Positions 1 to 7,665 of a DNA stretch of 27,711 nucleotides are shown piece after piece. The stretch is taken from the IMG/VR virus record IMGVR_UViG_3300012984_000030, positions 1 through 27,711 of that record. One strand, given 5' to 3'. The notes below the pieces were generated by a model that was given only the letters and a program-made list of their open reading frames with translations, searched no databases and had not been told where the DNA came from. The stretch's first letter is position 1. Each line of letters starts with the position of its first letter. Made by a program: the position numbers and the translations under genes. This DNA is from a virus.

Positions 1-255
1 AGAGTAGACGTAACACCTATAAGTGGTCGAGGTAAGACTACTATAAATCCTTTCAGTGGAATGATAGCTTTAGCGGGAGGCGGGACGGTTATAACAGACG
101 GAGGGTATGGTAAAAATACGGCTACATTTGATACTGATCAAAATATTATGATAGCAAATGTTTTGAGTAATTTACCTTCTCCTGTCGTGTCATGGAAAGA
201 ATTCACAGAGCTTGATACTAGAGTAAAGACTAAACAAACAATAACTAGCCGATGA
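1..255 (+). CDS. C-terminal part of an unrecognised protein, cut by the window edge
   Basis: The reading frame is open from base 1 and ends at TGA 253-255, so this is the last 84 residues of a longer protein. I do not recognise the family. The visible part is rich in Gly and Thr with a G-x-G-K-T-T stretch near the start. That stretch is not in a convincing Walker A context, and the part ends in a polar tail. The next gene begins within its stop codon (ATGA at 252-255), so both are probably in one transcription unit. By position upstream of the head protease it could belong to packaging or head morphogenesis, but nothing in the sequence proves that. An internal ATG at 61 is probably not the true start, because the frame stays open upstream of it. 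Confidence 0.6.
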   Translation, partial: RVDVTPISGRGKTTINPFSGMIALAGGGTVITDGGYGKNTATFDTDQNIMIANVLSNLPSPVVSWKEFTELDTRVKTKQTITSR

Positions 256-452
256 GCGAATTTCAAAAGAAATATAACCTCAATGAAATTCAAATGAAAG
301 CCCTTATTAAGGATGGTTGGTTAAGCTGTTCTATTCCGCGTTATGAGGAAATAATAATTCATTATCGATCAAGTCAATCCATGCAGAACACTGCTGACCA
401 ATTCGGTATTTCTAAGTCAGAAGTCTATCATATAATCCAGCGCTTCAAATAG
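252..452 (+). CDS. small helix-turn-helix protein
   Basis: This 66-residue protein has a C-terminal segment of about residues 43-65 that reads as a helix-turn-helix: a first helix containing N-T-A-D-Q-F, the turn G-I-S, then a recognition helix starting K-S-E-V-Y. This matches sigma-70 region 4 or Hin-type HTH units in spacing. It overlaps the preceding gene by ATGA and is followed at once by a hairpin terminator, so it is the last gene of its operon. Its job is unknown. A DNA-binding role such as a small terminase-type subunit or a regulator is possible, but the protein is shorter than typical small terminases. Confidence 0.6.
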   Translation: MSEFQKKYNLNEIQMKALIKDGWLSCSIPRYEEIIIHYRSSQSMQNTADQFGISKSEVYHIIQRFK

Positions 453-478
453 CGTTCAATTCTTTTTGAACGTTTTTT
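453..478 (+). terminator. rho-independent terminator after the HTH gene
   Basis: A perfect 7-bp stem is formed by CGTTCAA at 453-459 and TTGAACG at 466-472. It has a 6-base loop and is followed by six T residues at 473-478. It starts directly after the stop codon of the HTH gene and separates it from the head protease gene. Confidence 0.75.
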
Positions 479-506
479 AAATTCTTGCTTCGCAATTTTA
501 CATGCG

Positions 507-1697
507 ATGACAGGACATATCTTTTTAGATGGTGAAATAGGGGATAAAATAACTATTGATTCCGTTAGATCAGACATTGCCAATTATCCTCAAGCAACCG
601 ATTGGCAAATACATATCGATTCTCCTGGTGGAGATGTTGATACCGGTTACGCCATAGGTGCAATCATCAGTAATTTAAAAAATACTACTGCAAACATAGG
701 GGCCTTATGCGCTTCTATTGTCACCTACTGCGCTCACTGTTGTGATCATATCGTAATGGGGCCTGCTGGCAGCTTTATGATTCATTTGCCTACTGGAACT
801 GTCAACGGGAATGCTAACGATTTAAGACGCGGAGCCGATCGACTCGACCGCATTAAAAATGAACTGGCAGCACGTTACATGAAGAGAGTAGCAAAAAAAG
901 GCATCACAGTCGAACAAGTGCATGGAATGCTTGACAAAGAAACCGATATGAGTCCTAGCGAAGCGTTAGCGATGGGCTTCGTAGATGATGTGCGGGAAAA
1001 GTTAAAAGCCGTTGCCAAATTCGATACCAAAAAATTTATTATGGAAGACAATAAAACTATCACAAAAGAAGAAGCCAAAGGACTTTTCGAAGCGCTTGGA
1101 AACAAGATCGACAAACTTTTTAAGGCTTCTATTAAAGCACAAAACTTAGATCTTCAATTAGCGGATGGAACTCCTATAGTTTCTGACGCTGCCGATCCTT
1201 CTGGCATTATGGGTTCAAATGTAACCGATGCGCAAGGTCAGCCGCTTGCAGATGGTGAATATGAAACCCAAGACGGATTTCAAATGGAAGTTGCAGGAGG
1301 TATAGTAACAGCTTATGATCCACTTATGAACGATAAAACAAAACCTGCGGCTCCGGCTGCACCGGATATGCAAAAACAAATGGCAGACATGCAAGCTGCT
1401 ATTAACGAAATCAAATCTCAATTAGGTGCTGCTAAAAACGAAACAAAGCAAGCTATCGAAGCTAAATCGAAAATTGAAGCTGAAGCAAAAGCAACAGTGG
1501 AAGGATTCAAGGCCTTGAAAGATGAGCTTGAAGAACTTAAAACCAGAACTTTTGGGGATACTTCACAGATACAAAAGGATACGAAGTTTAAGGCAGACAA
1601 AAACCAAAGACCAGCAGATGATATGATGCTTGCCCAGATGGGAGGCGATCTTGGAAATGCTTGGTTAACATCAAGAACATTTCCACAAAATAATTAA
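507..1697 (+). CDS. ClpP-like head maturation protease with C-terminal scaffold-like region
   Basis: The protein has 396 residues. Residues 1-165 have the ClpP/crotonase-like fold of phage prohead proteases (S14/S49-type). The motif D-S-P-G-G-D-V is at 38-44, the likely nucleophile Ser70 sits in C-A-S-I, and the likely base His93 sits in M-I-H-L-P. A typical S-P-S-E-A-L-A-M-G-F-V-D-D ending follows. Residues 190-265 form a Gly/Asp-rich linker. About 285-350 is Ala/Glu/Lys-rich and strongly predicted coiled coil, as expected for a scaffold. Such proteins drive procapsid assembly and then cleave the scaffold and capsid. The capsid gene begins 8 bases downstream, which supports the role. I see no separate scaffold gene. 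The ATG at 507 is preferred because the nearby ATG at 502 is out of frame. Confidence 0.88.
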   Translation: MTGHIFLDGEIGDKITIDSVRSDIANYPQATDWQIHIDSPGGDVDTGYAIGAIISNLKNTTANIGALCASIVTYCAHCCDHIVMGPAGSFMIHLPTGTVNGNANDLRRGADRLDRIKNELAARYMKRVAKKGITVEQVHGMLDKETDMSPSEALAMGFVDDVREKLKAVAKFDTKKFIMEDNKTITKEEAKGLFEALGNKIDKLFKASIKAQNLDLQLADGTPIVSDAADPSGIMGSNVTDAQGQPLADGEYETQDGFQMEVAGGIVTAYDPLMNDKTKPAAPAAPDMQKQMADMQAAINEIKSQLGAAKNETKQAIEAKSKIEAEAKATVEGFKALKDELEELKTRTFGDTSQIQKDTKFKADKNQRPADDMMLAQMGGDLGNAWLTSRTFPQNN

Positions 1698-1705
1698 CCT
1701 AAACA

Positions 1706-2860
1706 ATGGAAAAAGTAATTAACAAATTTCAAAACGCCAGTTCTTACACTTATAGTCCTGGCTATACATTCCCCGGTAATCTTCCGCTAGAACTATTCAG
1801 GAAAAACACTATCGGGACACCTCCATTAAGTGATATGTTCACTTTAAGACAGGGTATTCGTACGGATGAATGGCTTGTATTGGTAGGTAACTTGGAGAAA
1901 ATCCTTAAAGCTACGACTGGTTGTAGCCCTACTTATTCAACAGCCGGTACTTTTTCAGACAGAAAAATTACGGTAGGTAAATTCGAGGCTAACCTTCAAT
2001 GGTGTAAGTCTGACTTCATCGCAACTGCCTCGGCTTTGACTAACGATCCAAACTTTGTGAAGAACGGATTGGATGGTTATAATGCTAGTGCGGCTGTACG
2101 TGACGTGTGGATGAGCGAAATGATTGACGCAATACGTAGGGATATTTGGAGAATCCTTCTTTTCGGAAATACAAACGCTGCAAGCGCTGATTATAACGTA
2201 ATCAATGGCTTGTTTGTTAAGATGTATGATGCCTTCGCTTCTTATTGCGTTAAGAGAATTGGTAATGACCTTCCTAATACCACAGCAGCAGTATTGAATG
2301 CAGATCAGGCTTTAAATGCATTGAAGGCTTGCCATACCGGTGCGCACCCTACTCTTAAGCAACTTGATATTACTCAGAAAGTATTTTGGGTAACCGGTTC
2401 GATGTATGAGAACTTACTTGCTTCTTATGAAAGCAAAACCCCTGGCGCTATCCAATTGCAATTCGATTTGCAAGTAGGAAAAGGTGCTGGTGCTTTGGGT
2501 GGTAAGTTTAGTAGCGCTGATTCATTAGGATTGGCAGGAACGAGTTCAGATTCAACACCTGCATCTTACAATGTACCTGTACTTTACTACAGAGGCATTC
2601 CAGTAGTTCCGCTTTACATAGCTGATAACTACTTGGCAGATGCTAATAACCCATGGAATGGTTCACTGGCTAACTTCGTAATCTATACGACTACAGGAAC
2701 TAGCAAATTCGCCAACCTAGTGGTAGGTACTGAAAGCTCTAGCGATCTTGATAGAATTGATATGTTCTACGATCAGAGAACTAAGACCACTTTCGCGCAA
2801 CATGAAAGCCGGTTCGGTACGAACTTCATACAGTGTGATCTTACTTGTTTCTACGATTAA
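1706..2860 (+). CDS. major capsid protein (probable)
   Basis: This 384-residue soluble protein has no signal peptide or membrane segment. It sits 8 bases after the protease-scaffold gene, where phage capsid genes usually lie. Length and composition (balanced, Gly/Ala/Thr/Asn-rich, few Cys) fit an HK97-fold capsid subunit. A long middle section at about residues 120-160 holds a D-V-W-M-S-E-M-I-D-A-I-R-R-D-I-W segment that looks like the spine helix. No clearly proteolysed delta domain precedes the fold, so scaffolding is probably supplied by the upstream protein. The identity is inferred from context and general family look, because I cannot name a specific capsid subfamily. Confidence 0.8.
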   Translation: MEKVINKFQNASSYTYSPGYTFPGNLPLELFRKNTIGTPPLSDMFTLRQGIRTDEWLVLVGNLEKILKATTGCSPTYSTAGTFSDRKITVGKFEANLQWCKSDFIATASALTNDPNFVKNGLDGYNASAAVRDVWMSEMIDAIRRDIWRILLFGNTNAASADYNVINGLFVKMYDAFASYCVKRIGNDLPNTTAAVLNADQALNALKACHTGAHPTLKQLDITQKVFWVTGSMYENLLASYESKTPGAIQLQFDLQVGKGAGALGGKFSSADSLGLAGTSSDSTPASYNVPVLYYRGIPVVPLYIADNYLADANNPWNGSLANFVIYTTTGTSKFANLVVGTESSSDLDRIDMFYDQRTKTTFAQHESRFGTNFIQCDLTCFYD

Positions 2861-2869
2861 AATAAATAT

Positions 2870-3442
2870 ATGGCTTGTACCATAACGACAGGAATAAATA
2901 TTTCGTGTTCTGATTTAAAGCGTGCAGGCGGTATTAACAAACGCCTGTGGCTTTTTAATATCGATGACCTTGCGACAGCTATTGTAGCAACCCAGACGGG
3001 GTATATTACTAACATTCCGCTTACTACTTATCGAACGCTTTACAAGATAGAGGCAGCAAAGTTTGCTCATTCTTACGAAGTAAACGAGCAGATAACAGAA
3101 TCCGGTAATGTTCAGTGGGAGCATAAGTTAATGCTGAAAGTCTTTAATACAGATCCTACCGAAGATGCTACTTTAGAAACATTTGCTATCGGAGAGTTCG
3201 GAGCTATTATTCAAACTAATAACCTTGAATTTTTGATCTTGGGCGCTCAGAATGGCATGAGTTCTACCGAGGCAAAGCTTAAATCAGGCAAGAAACCTGG
3301 GGATGATTCAACTACTGAAATAACCCTTACAGGAATCGAACAAACCATTTATAAGCGACTTTTGAGACAAGGGTCAGTAGCAAGCGATCCTACGGCTATA
3401 GCGGCTACATTGGCTTATTTGAACGCTTCTAGCGCGAATTAA
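2870..3442 (+). CDS. virion structural protein, possibly tail tube or head decoration
   Basis: The protein has 190 residues and follows the capsid gene by 9 bases. The sequence is beta-rich: alternating hydrophobic and polar strands in about residues 25-150, with a central segment on the pattern S-Y-E-V-N-E-Q-I-T-E-S-G. No signal peptide is seen. An acidic and Gly-rich loop lies near 135-150, and the C-terminus is Ala-rich. Proteins of this size and composition at this position in Bacteroidota phages are often tail-tube-like or decoration proteins, but I see no diagnostic motif. A strong terminator follows, so it closes the protease-capsid operon and is likely made in large amounts together with the capsid. 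Confidence 0.6.
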   Translation: MACTITTGINISCSDLKRAGGINKRLWLFNIDDLATAIVATQTGYITNIPLTTYRTLYKIEAAKFAHSYEVNEQITESGNVQWEHKLMLKVFNTDPTEDATLETFAIGEFGAIIQTNNLEFLILGAQNGMSSTEAKLKSGKKPGDDSTTEITLTGIEQTIYKRLLRQGSVASDPTAIAATLAYLNASSAN

Positions 3443-3463
3443 TATTTTCTTTTCCATTTTGAA

Positions 3464-3493
3464 AGGCTCTGAATAAAAATCAGGGCTTTTTTT
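3464..3493 (+). terminator. rho-independent terminator closing the capsid operon
   Basis: A 9-bp stem is formed by AGGCTCTGA (3464-3472) and TCAGGGCTT (3480-3488), with two G-T wobbles and a 7-base A/T loop. A T-rich tract running to about 3498 follows. It lies 22 bases after the stop codon of the last capsid-module gene. Confidence 0.85.
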
Positions 3494-3525
3494 ATTTTTG
3501 CAGTTTTTTAATTTTAAAAATCGTT

Positions 3526-3533
3526 TATATTTG
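3526..3533 (+). promoter_or_regulatory. possible Bacteroidota-type -7 element
   Basis: TATATTTG matches the consensus TAnnTTTG exactly and lies between the capsid terminator and the first gene of the modification island, where a new promoter is expected. The only upstream TTTG (3497-3500) is 25 bases away instead of about 19-21, so the -33 half is weak. If the element is real, transcription would begin near 3540. That would exclude the first GTG at 3533 as the start of the next gene. Confidence 0.35.
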
Positions 3534-3715
3534 TGTCGGTGACACGCACAGAGCTACGGGATAAGATGTTAATTTCTGGGGAGCTTGAACGGCTTAAAAA
3601 AACACCTTTATGGGAGCAAGCCTTCGAACTTTACAAGCAGGATACAAGGGATTTTGAAGTATCATTCGGTTGCGGTAATTGTTTCCATAAAGTGAAATCA
3701 TGGCTGACAAAGTAG
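3533..3715 (+). CDS. small CGNC-motif phage protein of unknown function
   Basis: This protein has up to 60 residues and no assigned function. It is highly charged, with an aromatic P-L-W-E-Q-A-F-E-L-Y-K helix in the middle and a C-terminal C-G-N-C-F pair (residues 47-50). The Cys pair could bind metal or form a disulfide. The frame opens with GTG at 3533. Alternative starts are GTG 3539 and ATG 3566, and the promoter-like element just upstream favours one of the later ones. The 3' end overlaps the next gene by 16 bases. Small proteins with this kind of Cys pair and W-L ending recur in Bacteroidota phages, in my recollection, without a known role. Confidence 0.55.
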   Translation: MSVTRTELRDKMLISGELERLKKTPLWEQAFELYKQDTRDFEVSFGCGNCFHKVKSWLTK

Positions 3716-4368
3716 AGCTTCATCAAATCTATTATGAAGAAAATCAAAAAATTCATCTATTCCCATTTGCCACTCCTTACTATAACACAACTCTTACTCC
3801 ATTTTTTGAGAATACTATCATAGTAGATAAAGTTTTGACTACCGATGCTGATAAAATTGCAGTTTGTTCATGGTCTTTAAAGCACAAAATGAGTATGAGA
3901 ATACCTCCAAGGCGTGAATTGACCGAAGAAGTACTACAGGAGGACTTTGATGTAATGAGTTTTAGCAAAAATGCACCTGATCACGACATGCTTGGATCTT
4001 TAGACGTGTGGCATTTCGGTTCTTCACTTGTTTTGAGGTTAATTTTTGACCGGCTTGGCTTAAAAATGCCTAAAAAACCAAAATTTCCAATATATCAGAA
4101 CGCTTTTTGTGCCAAAACAGAGATTTACAAGCAATACGTTACTGATTTTTTGATTCCAGCCATGAATTTAATGACCAATGATGAAGAAATTAAGAATTTG
4201 TGTTGGAAAGACTCAGGATATACGCGAACAATCCTGAATGTGCCGGTGAATATTGAAAGGGTGAAGAATTTTTTGGGTACTGACTACGTGCCTCTTCATC
4301 CTTTTCTTCTCGAGAGATGTTTTTCGTTGTGGATAGATGATAAAGGCTACGATGTGATTTACTTATGA
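3700..4368 (+). CDS. glycosyltransferase-like protein (first gene of the modification island)
   Basis: The protein has 222 residues and no signal peptide or membrane segment. The N-terminal third holds a hydrophobic strand, then D-K-I-A-V-C-S-W-S-L. About residues 75-90 carry a D-F-D-V-M-S-F pattern that could serve as the metal-binding acidic motif. About residues 135-160 hold Y-Q-N-A-F-C-A-K-T-E-I-Y-K-Q-Y, which resembles the acceptor-side motif of small capsule-type glycosyltransferases such as DUF4422 proteins. I could not place it in a named family with certainty. It overlaps the preceding small gene by 16 bases and the next by ATGA. Its neighbours are sugar enzymes, which supports the call by context. 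Confidence 0.45.
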   Translation: MADKVELHQIYYEENQKIHLFPFATPYYNTTLTPFFENTIIVDKVLTTDADKIAVCSWSLKHKMSMRIPPRRELTEEVLQEDFDVMSFSKNAPDHDMLGSLDVWHFGSSLVLRLIFDRLGLKMPKKPKFPIYQNAFCAKTEIYKQYVTDFLIPAMNLMTNDEEIKNLCWKDSGYTRTILNVPVNIERVKNFLGTDYVPLHPFLLERCFSLWIDDKGYDVIYL

Positions 4369-4619
4369 GTAAAATAGCTGATGAATTGTTAACTGACATT
4401 AAATCTAATCCTGATTCATGGAGAAATTATAAAGGATATGGAATTCAGAAAGATTCAATTATAATTTGTGGTTACGGAAATTCAGCTTTACTATCAATTA
4501 TTGATATTGAGATAAATGGTAATGATATTCCAGCTTTAGAATATATGGATAAATATCGATTAGAAAAAGCAATAACAAATTGGTATAGAATAGTCGGGTT
4601 AAAAACTTTGAGTAAATGA
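4365..4619 (+). CDS. small protein of unknown function in the modification island
   Basis: This 84-residue protein starts and ends with 4-base ATGA overlaps with its neighbours, which is good evidence that it is translated. It is soluble, with an N-terminal amphipathic helix, a central hydrophobic beta-like stretch (I-I-I-C-G-Y-G and L-L-S-I-I-D-I) and a charged C-terminal helix. No motif identifies it. The embedding between two glycosyltransferase-type genes suggests an accessory role there, but this is inference only. Confidence 0.55.
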   Translation: MSKIADELLTDIKSNPDSWRNYKGYGIQKDSIIICGYGNSALLSIIDIEINGNDIPALEYMDKYRLEKAITNWYRIVGLKTLSK

Positions 4620-5311
4620 TTTCAATCCTACATCCATCCCGAAGCCGTCCACAAAGAGCCTATGAAACAGCACGGAAGTGGCTTGATAATGCTGGAGCTG
4701 ATTGTGAATATATTTTAAGTATTGACATTGATGATAATTGCAATGCCTATGATAATTTATTTAATCATAGATTATGTTCATCAACTATTAGAACAAAACA
4801 AAAAAATCGTTCAGCAATTGATGCCATAAATCATGCAGCTAAAATTTCAACTGGCGATATACTTTTAGTTCTTTCAGATGACTTTGATTGCCCTCCTTTG
4901 TGGGGCAAAAAGATTTTAGACGTAGTTCACGGAAAGACAGATTGGATATTAAAAACACCAGATGGAATACAGGGCTGGATTATCACAATGCCTATCATGG
5001 ATCGTGTCTATTATAATCGATTTGGCTATATCTATTTTCCTGACTACTTGCATATGTTTTGCGATACTGAACTTTCCTGCGTTGCCGATCTTACCGGAAG
5101 AAAAATTGAAGCTAATATTCAATTCGTTCATAACCACTATTCGACAGGGAAAGGCGAGAAAGATGCCATCAGCGAACGAGCTGATAAAACATGGGCACAG
5201 GGGGAAAAACTTTTCTTACAACGGTATAAGGAAAATTTTGGATTAGTTAATCCTCCTGGACGAATAACAAATCAGAATTACTTAAACTGGATAAATCAAA
5301 AGTTAAAATAA
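4616..5311 (+). CDS. GT-A type glycosyltransferase
   Basis: The protein has 231 residues. The N-terminus (I-S-I-L-H-P-S-R-S-R-P) is the nucleotide-sugar-binding opening seen in family-2-like enzymes. Residues 82-91, L-L-V-L-S-D-D-F-D, form the metal-binding acidic motif after a hydrophobic strand. I-D-A-I-N-H-A-A at 68-75 is the helix that usually precedes it. A possible acceptor-side motif with W-I-I-T-M-P-I follows. It probably moves a sugar from a nucleotide donor onto a phage virion protein or a host surface glycan, in the cytoplasm. The start overlaps the upstream stop by ATGA, and the next ATG follows the stop without a gap. It is shorter than typical family-2 enzymes and lacks membrane segments. 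Confidence 0.75.
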   Translation: MISILHPSRSRPQRAYETARKWLDNAGADCEYILSIDIDDNCNAYDNLFNHRLCSSTIRTKQKNRSAIDAINHAAKISTGDILLVLSDDFDCPPLWGKKILDVVHGKTDWILKTPDGIQGWIITMPIMDRVYYNRFGYIYFPDYLHMFCDTELSCVADLTGRKIEANIQFVHNHYSTGKGEKDAISERADKTWAQGEKLFLQRYKENFGLVNPPGRITNQNYLNWINQKLK

Positions 5312-5521
5312 ATGAAAACATTAATTAGTGGTTATTTATTATTGTCATTTATAACATTACAGCCATTGATAGGATATTATGTTTTTAAATGGCTATTAGT
5401 ACCTGTTAATGTTCAGATATCAATGGTCATAGTTTGGGTATTCACTGGTGGCTTTCAATATTTTGTTGCATGCTCGTTAGTTGTTGAGGGCTATAAAAAT
5501 CAAGGAATTGAAATAGGATGA
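5312..5521 (+). CDS. small two-helix membrane protein
   Basis: The protein has 69 residues. Two hydrophobic segments, about 5-30 and 35-57, are separated by a short P-V-N turn. The tail is charged. The start follows the previous stop codon directly, and its own stop overlaps the next ATG (ATGA at 5518-5521). Function is unknown. It may anchor or assist the neighbouring sugar enzymes at the inner membrane, or be an unrelated small gene. Upstream A-rich DNA is typical of starts here, with no Shine-Dalgarno motif. Confidence 0.55.
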   Translation: MKTLISGYLLLSFITLQPLIGYYVFKWLLVPVNVQISMVIVWVFTGGFQYFVACSLVVEGYKNQGIEIG

Positions 5522-6129
5522 TATATCTTTCAATCTGCATACCATACCTTCAAGAATCAAAGAGCATTGCTCACTTTGCAAATATTAAGTCATTACTTGC
5601 ACCGCAATTAACTGATGAAGTCGAGATAGTATCAGACGATAGAGGCCGACATATTCCAACGGGGACGAAAAGAACAGATATGTATGCAAAAGCGAATGGA
5701 CTTTATGTATGTTCAGTCGATTGTGATGATTGGGTATCACATGATTATGTGAGTGAGATTTTAATGGCTATTAAAAATAATATGCCAGACGTTGTAACCT
5801 TTGATGGCATCTATACTGAAAATGGACGAAATCATGTCGATTGGTCTATAAAATTAGGAGAGAAATACGAGGCCAGACATGATGCAGCTAACGGAGGGAA
5901 ATATATGTTCTTTCGTTTCCCTAATCACTTAACAGCGATGAAGAAAGAACTAGCTACAAGGTTCCCATTCCCTCCAAAGTGGCAAGGAGAGGATTTCGAT
6001 TGGTGTAAGATGATTAATGATGCAAGGCAAATTAATGGGATATGGCAATCAGGGCCTAATTGTATTTTAAAGACAGAAATTCATATTTATAAGCAGCTTT
6101 ACCATTACATTTATTTGACCGCAAAATGA
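5518..6129 (+). CDS. family-2-like glycosyltransferase
   Basis: The protein has 203 residues. The start Y-L-S-I-C-I-P-Y is the classical first strand of GT2 enzymes. E-I-V-S-D-D-R-G at 36-43 binds the nucleotide. V-D-C-D-D-W at 67-72 is the DXD-type metal site, preceded by the helix with K-A-N-G-L-Y. A later G-E-D-F-D-W matches the catalytic-base region (ED motif). It is a minimal GT-A enzyme without a membrane anchor. Both ends overlap neighbours by ATGA (5518 and 6126), so it is translated within the island operon. The acceptor cannot be deduced. Confidence 0.85.
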   Translation: MIYLSICIPYLQESKSIAHFANIKSLLAPQLTDEVEIVSDDRGRHIPTGTKRTDMYAKANGLYVCSVDCDDWVSHDYVSEILMAIKNNMPDVVTFDGIYTENGRNHVDWSIKLGEKYEARHDAANGGKYMFFRFPNHLTAMKKELATRFPFPPKWQGEDFDWCKMINDARQINGIWQSGPNCILKTEIHIYKQLYHYIYLTAK

Positions 6130-6251
6130 TTATACCAATATGGCTTTTTATAGTAATGATTTGTTGTACAATTTTCACAATTTATTGTATAACACAAGCT
6201 ATAAAAGAAATAATTCAAGAAGAGCAAAATGATTCAAATCCCAACAGTTAA
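6126..6251 (+). CDS. 41-residue single-pass membrane microprotein
   Basis: This small gene begins in an ATGA overlap with the preceding glycosyltransferase. It ends 23 bases inside the next gene, in another frame. The protein is M-I-I-P-I-W-L-F followed by a hydrophobic segment (about residues 3-24) and a charged tail with K-E-I-I-Q-E-E. Without it there would be a 99-base gap between tightly packed genes, which supports its reality. No function is known. The topology fits a small membrane-associated regulator or anchor. Confidence 0.5.
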   Translation: MIIPIWLFIVMICCTIFTIYCITQAIKEIIQEEQNDSNPNS

Positions 6252-6861
6252 AAATATTTCACTTCGAATAGAACCAAACTATTCATCATGGCAGACGATT
6301 GAATTAAGCTATGCTTTTACAAAGGATGCAATAGATAGAGGCATTGAAGGAGATGTTGTTGAATGTGGTGTAGCTTGTGGTAATAACTTTGCTGCGATGT
6401 GTTTAGCCGGAAGACATGGAATAGGATTTGATTCTTTCGAGGGTATCCCTTGGGCTACTGATGAGGACGATTGCCAACCAGGATTTGAAGGAGGAAAGAC
6501 CGCTAACACCGGTCTTAGTTCATCGGGTGTAACGGTTCATTCATTAGAAGACACGACTTCAAACATGAAACGTTGGGGGATAACAGATTATGAATTTGTG
6601 AAAGGATGGTTTCAGCATACGATAAAAAAGAAAGCTCGGAAGATTAAAAAGATTTCGGTTCTTAGATTGGACGGTGATCTTTATGAGTCTACACTTATTC
6701 CTCTTCAATATCTTTATCCTAAACTTTCCAAAGGAGGCATTTTAATCATTGATGATTGGAATCTGAAAGGATGTCAGCAGGCTTTTTTTAAATATTTCTT
6801 AGAACATAAGCAACCAACAAAAGTTTTCGAGTATGGTAATCCAGTATACTTTCAAAAATGA
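6229..6861 (+). CDS. TylF/macrocin-type O-methyltransferase
   Basis: The protein has 210 residues. The SAM-binding loop V-V-E-C-G-V-A-C-G is at 43-51, followed by G-F-D-S-F-E-G at 66-72. The metal-binding acidic residues are in L-R-L-D-G-D-L-Y-E-S-T (145-155) and I-I-D-D-W (173-177). This set is characteristic of the TylF family (PF05711), which methylates hydroxyls of sugars in glycosides, with Mg2+. In this island it probably methylates a sugar placed by the neighbouring glycosyltransferases. The length is close to the family norm. It ends with an ATGA overlap to the next gene. Its start lies inside the 3' end of the membrane microgene. Confidence 0.88.
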   Translation: MIQIPTVKNISLRIEPNYSSWQTIELSYAFTKDAIDRGIEGDVVECGVACGNNFAAMCLAGRHGIGFDSFEGIPWATDEDDCQPGFEGGKTANTGLSSSGVTVHSLEDTTSNMKRWGITDYEFVKGWFQHTIKKKARKIKKISVLRLDGDLYESTLIPLQYLYPKLSKGGILIIDDWNLKGCQQAFFKYFLEHKQPTKVFEYGNPVYFQK

Positions 6862-7064
6862 TAATCAAGCCATTCATAAATATTCAAGTAGCAGACCGTC
6901 TTATTTCTTATCGTCATGAAGAAGATGGAATAGTTATGCGATCACGGGTTAAAGGAGAGTTAAGTAAAATAATAGCAAAGTTTAAACGATCAGGGAATTT
7001 TAGATCAACACGAACATATGGGAATAACCAGCAAATCAATTTCAATTCTGAAGCCACTTATTGA
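6858..7064 (+). CDS. short basic protein of unknown function
   Basis: This 68-residue reading frame starts in an ATGA overlap with the TylF gene but runs 47 bases into the following methyltransferase gene. It is basic and hydrophilic, with many Arg/Lys residues in the C-terminal half, and has no recognised motif. The start junction argues for translation. The long overlap argues that either this protein is expendable or the downstream start is later than 7018. I keep it at moderate confidence. Confidence 0.4.
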   Translation: MIIKPFINIQVADRLISYRHEEDGIVMRSRVKGELSKIIAKFKRSGNFRSTRTYGNNQQINFNSEATY

Positions 7065-7665
7065 AAAATATTCCCCTAAGTCTGTAATAGACTTAGGCGC
7101 TCAAAATATTTATTGTGATAGACCAATGCGTGATGATCCATTTTTAGAATCTAAGAAGTGGATAGAACGACTTGGCATTGAAGGACTTTATCATCCAACA
7201 ACAGGAGAGTCTTATAAATATCCTTTCGCCTCTAAACTTTGGGAACGATGTGGGATACAATACGCTTGCATAGATCTTAATGAACAGAATAATGCTATAG
7301 CGTGGGACTTATCTGAATCATTAAGGACAACACAAGAATTTGATTTCGTTATGGACTACGGAACAAGCGAACATGTAAAAGATTATTACCAATGCTGCCA
7401 AAATATTCATGATCTATGCAAGATAGGAGGAATTATAATTAGAGAGAATCCCAAGAATGGAAATTGGCCGGGACATTGTTACCACTACTTAGATGAGAAC
7501 TTTTATAGCGAATTAGCTCAAGTAGCAGGATATAATATTATTACATTAGAATCATGGCCAGCAATGGGTAATACTACAGATGGATGGAATGTAATTTGTG
7601 TTATGCAGAAGATTTCAGACACATTCCCCAAAAGAAAAGACTTTCCTAAAACTTATACTAAATGA
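7018..7665 (+). CDS. class I SAM-dependent methyltransferase-like protein
   Basis: The protein has 215 residues. S-V-I-D-L-G-A-Q-N at 22-30 is motif I of Rossmann methyltransferases. An acidic residue in A-C-I-D-L-N at about 83-88 follows as motif II. F-D-F-V-M-D-Y-G-T-S-E-H-V at 108-120 resembles the post-II region of the methyltransferase type-11 group. G-G-I-I-I-R-E-N-P completes the fold, and an N-W-P-G-H motif is next to it. The substrate is unknown, but the island context suggests a glycan or nucleotide sugar. It ends in an ATGA overlap with the next gene. Start at 7018 is the first ATG in frame. Confidence 0.7.
   Translation: MGITSKSISILKPLIEKYSPKSVIDLGAQNIYCDRPMRDDPFLESKKWIERLGIEGLYHPTTGESYKYPFASKLWERCGIQYACIDLNEQNNAIAWDLSESLRTTQEFDFVMDYGTSEHVKDYYQCCQNIHDLCKIGGIIIRENPKNGNWPGHCYHYLDENFYSELAQVAGYNIITLESWPAMGNTTDGWNVICVMQKISDTFPKRKDFPKTYTK

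Noticed and set aside
3495-3533. A full -33/-7 promoter before the small CGNC protein.
   Set aside because: Only the -7 element fits. The TTTG partner is 25 bases away, so I list it only as a weak element.
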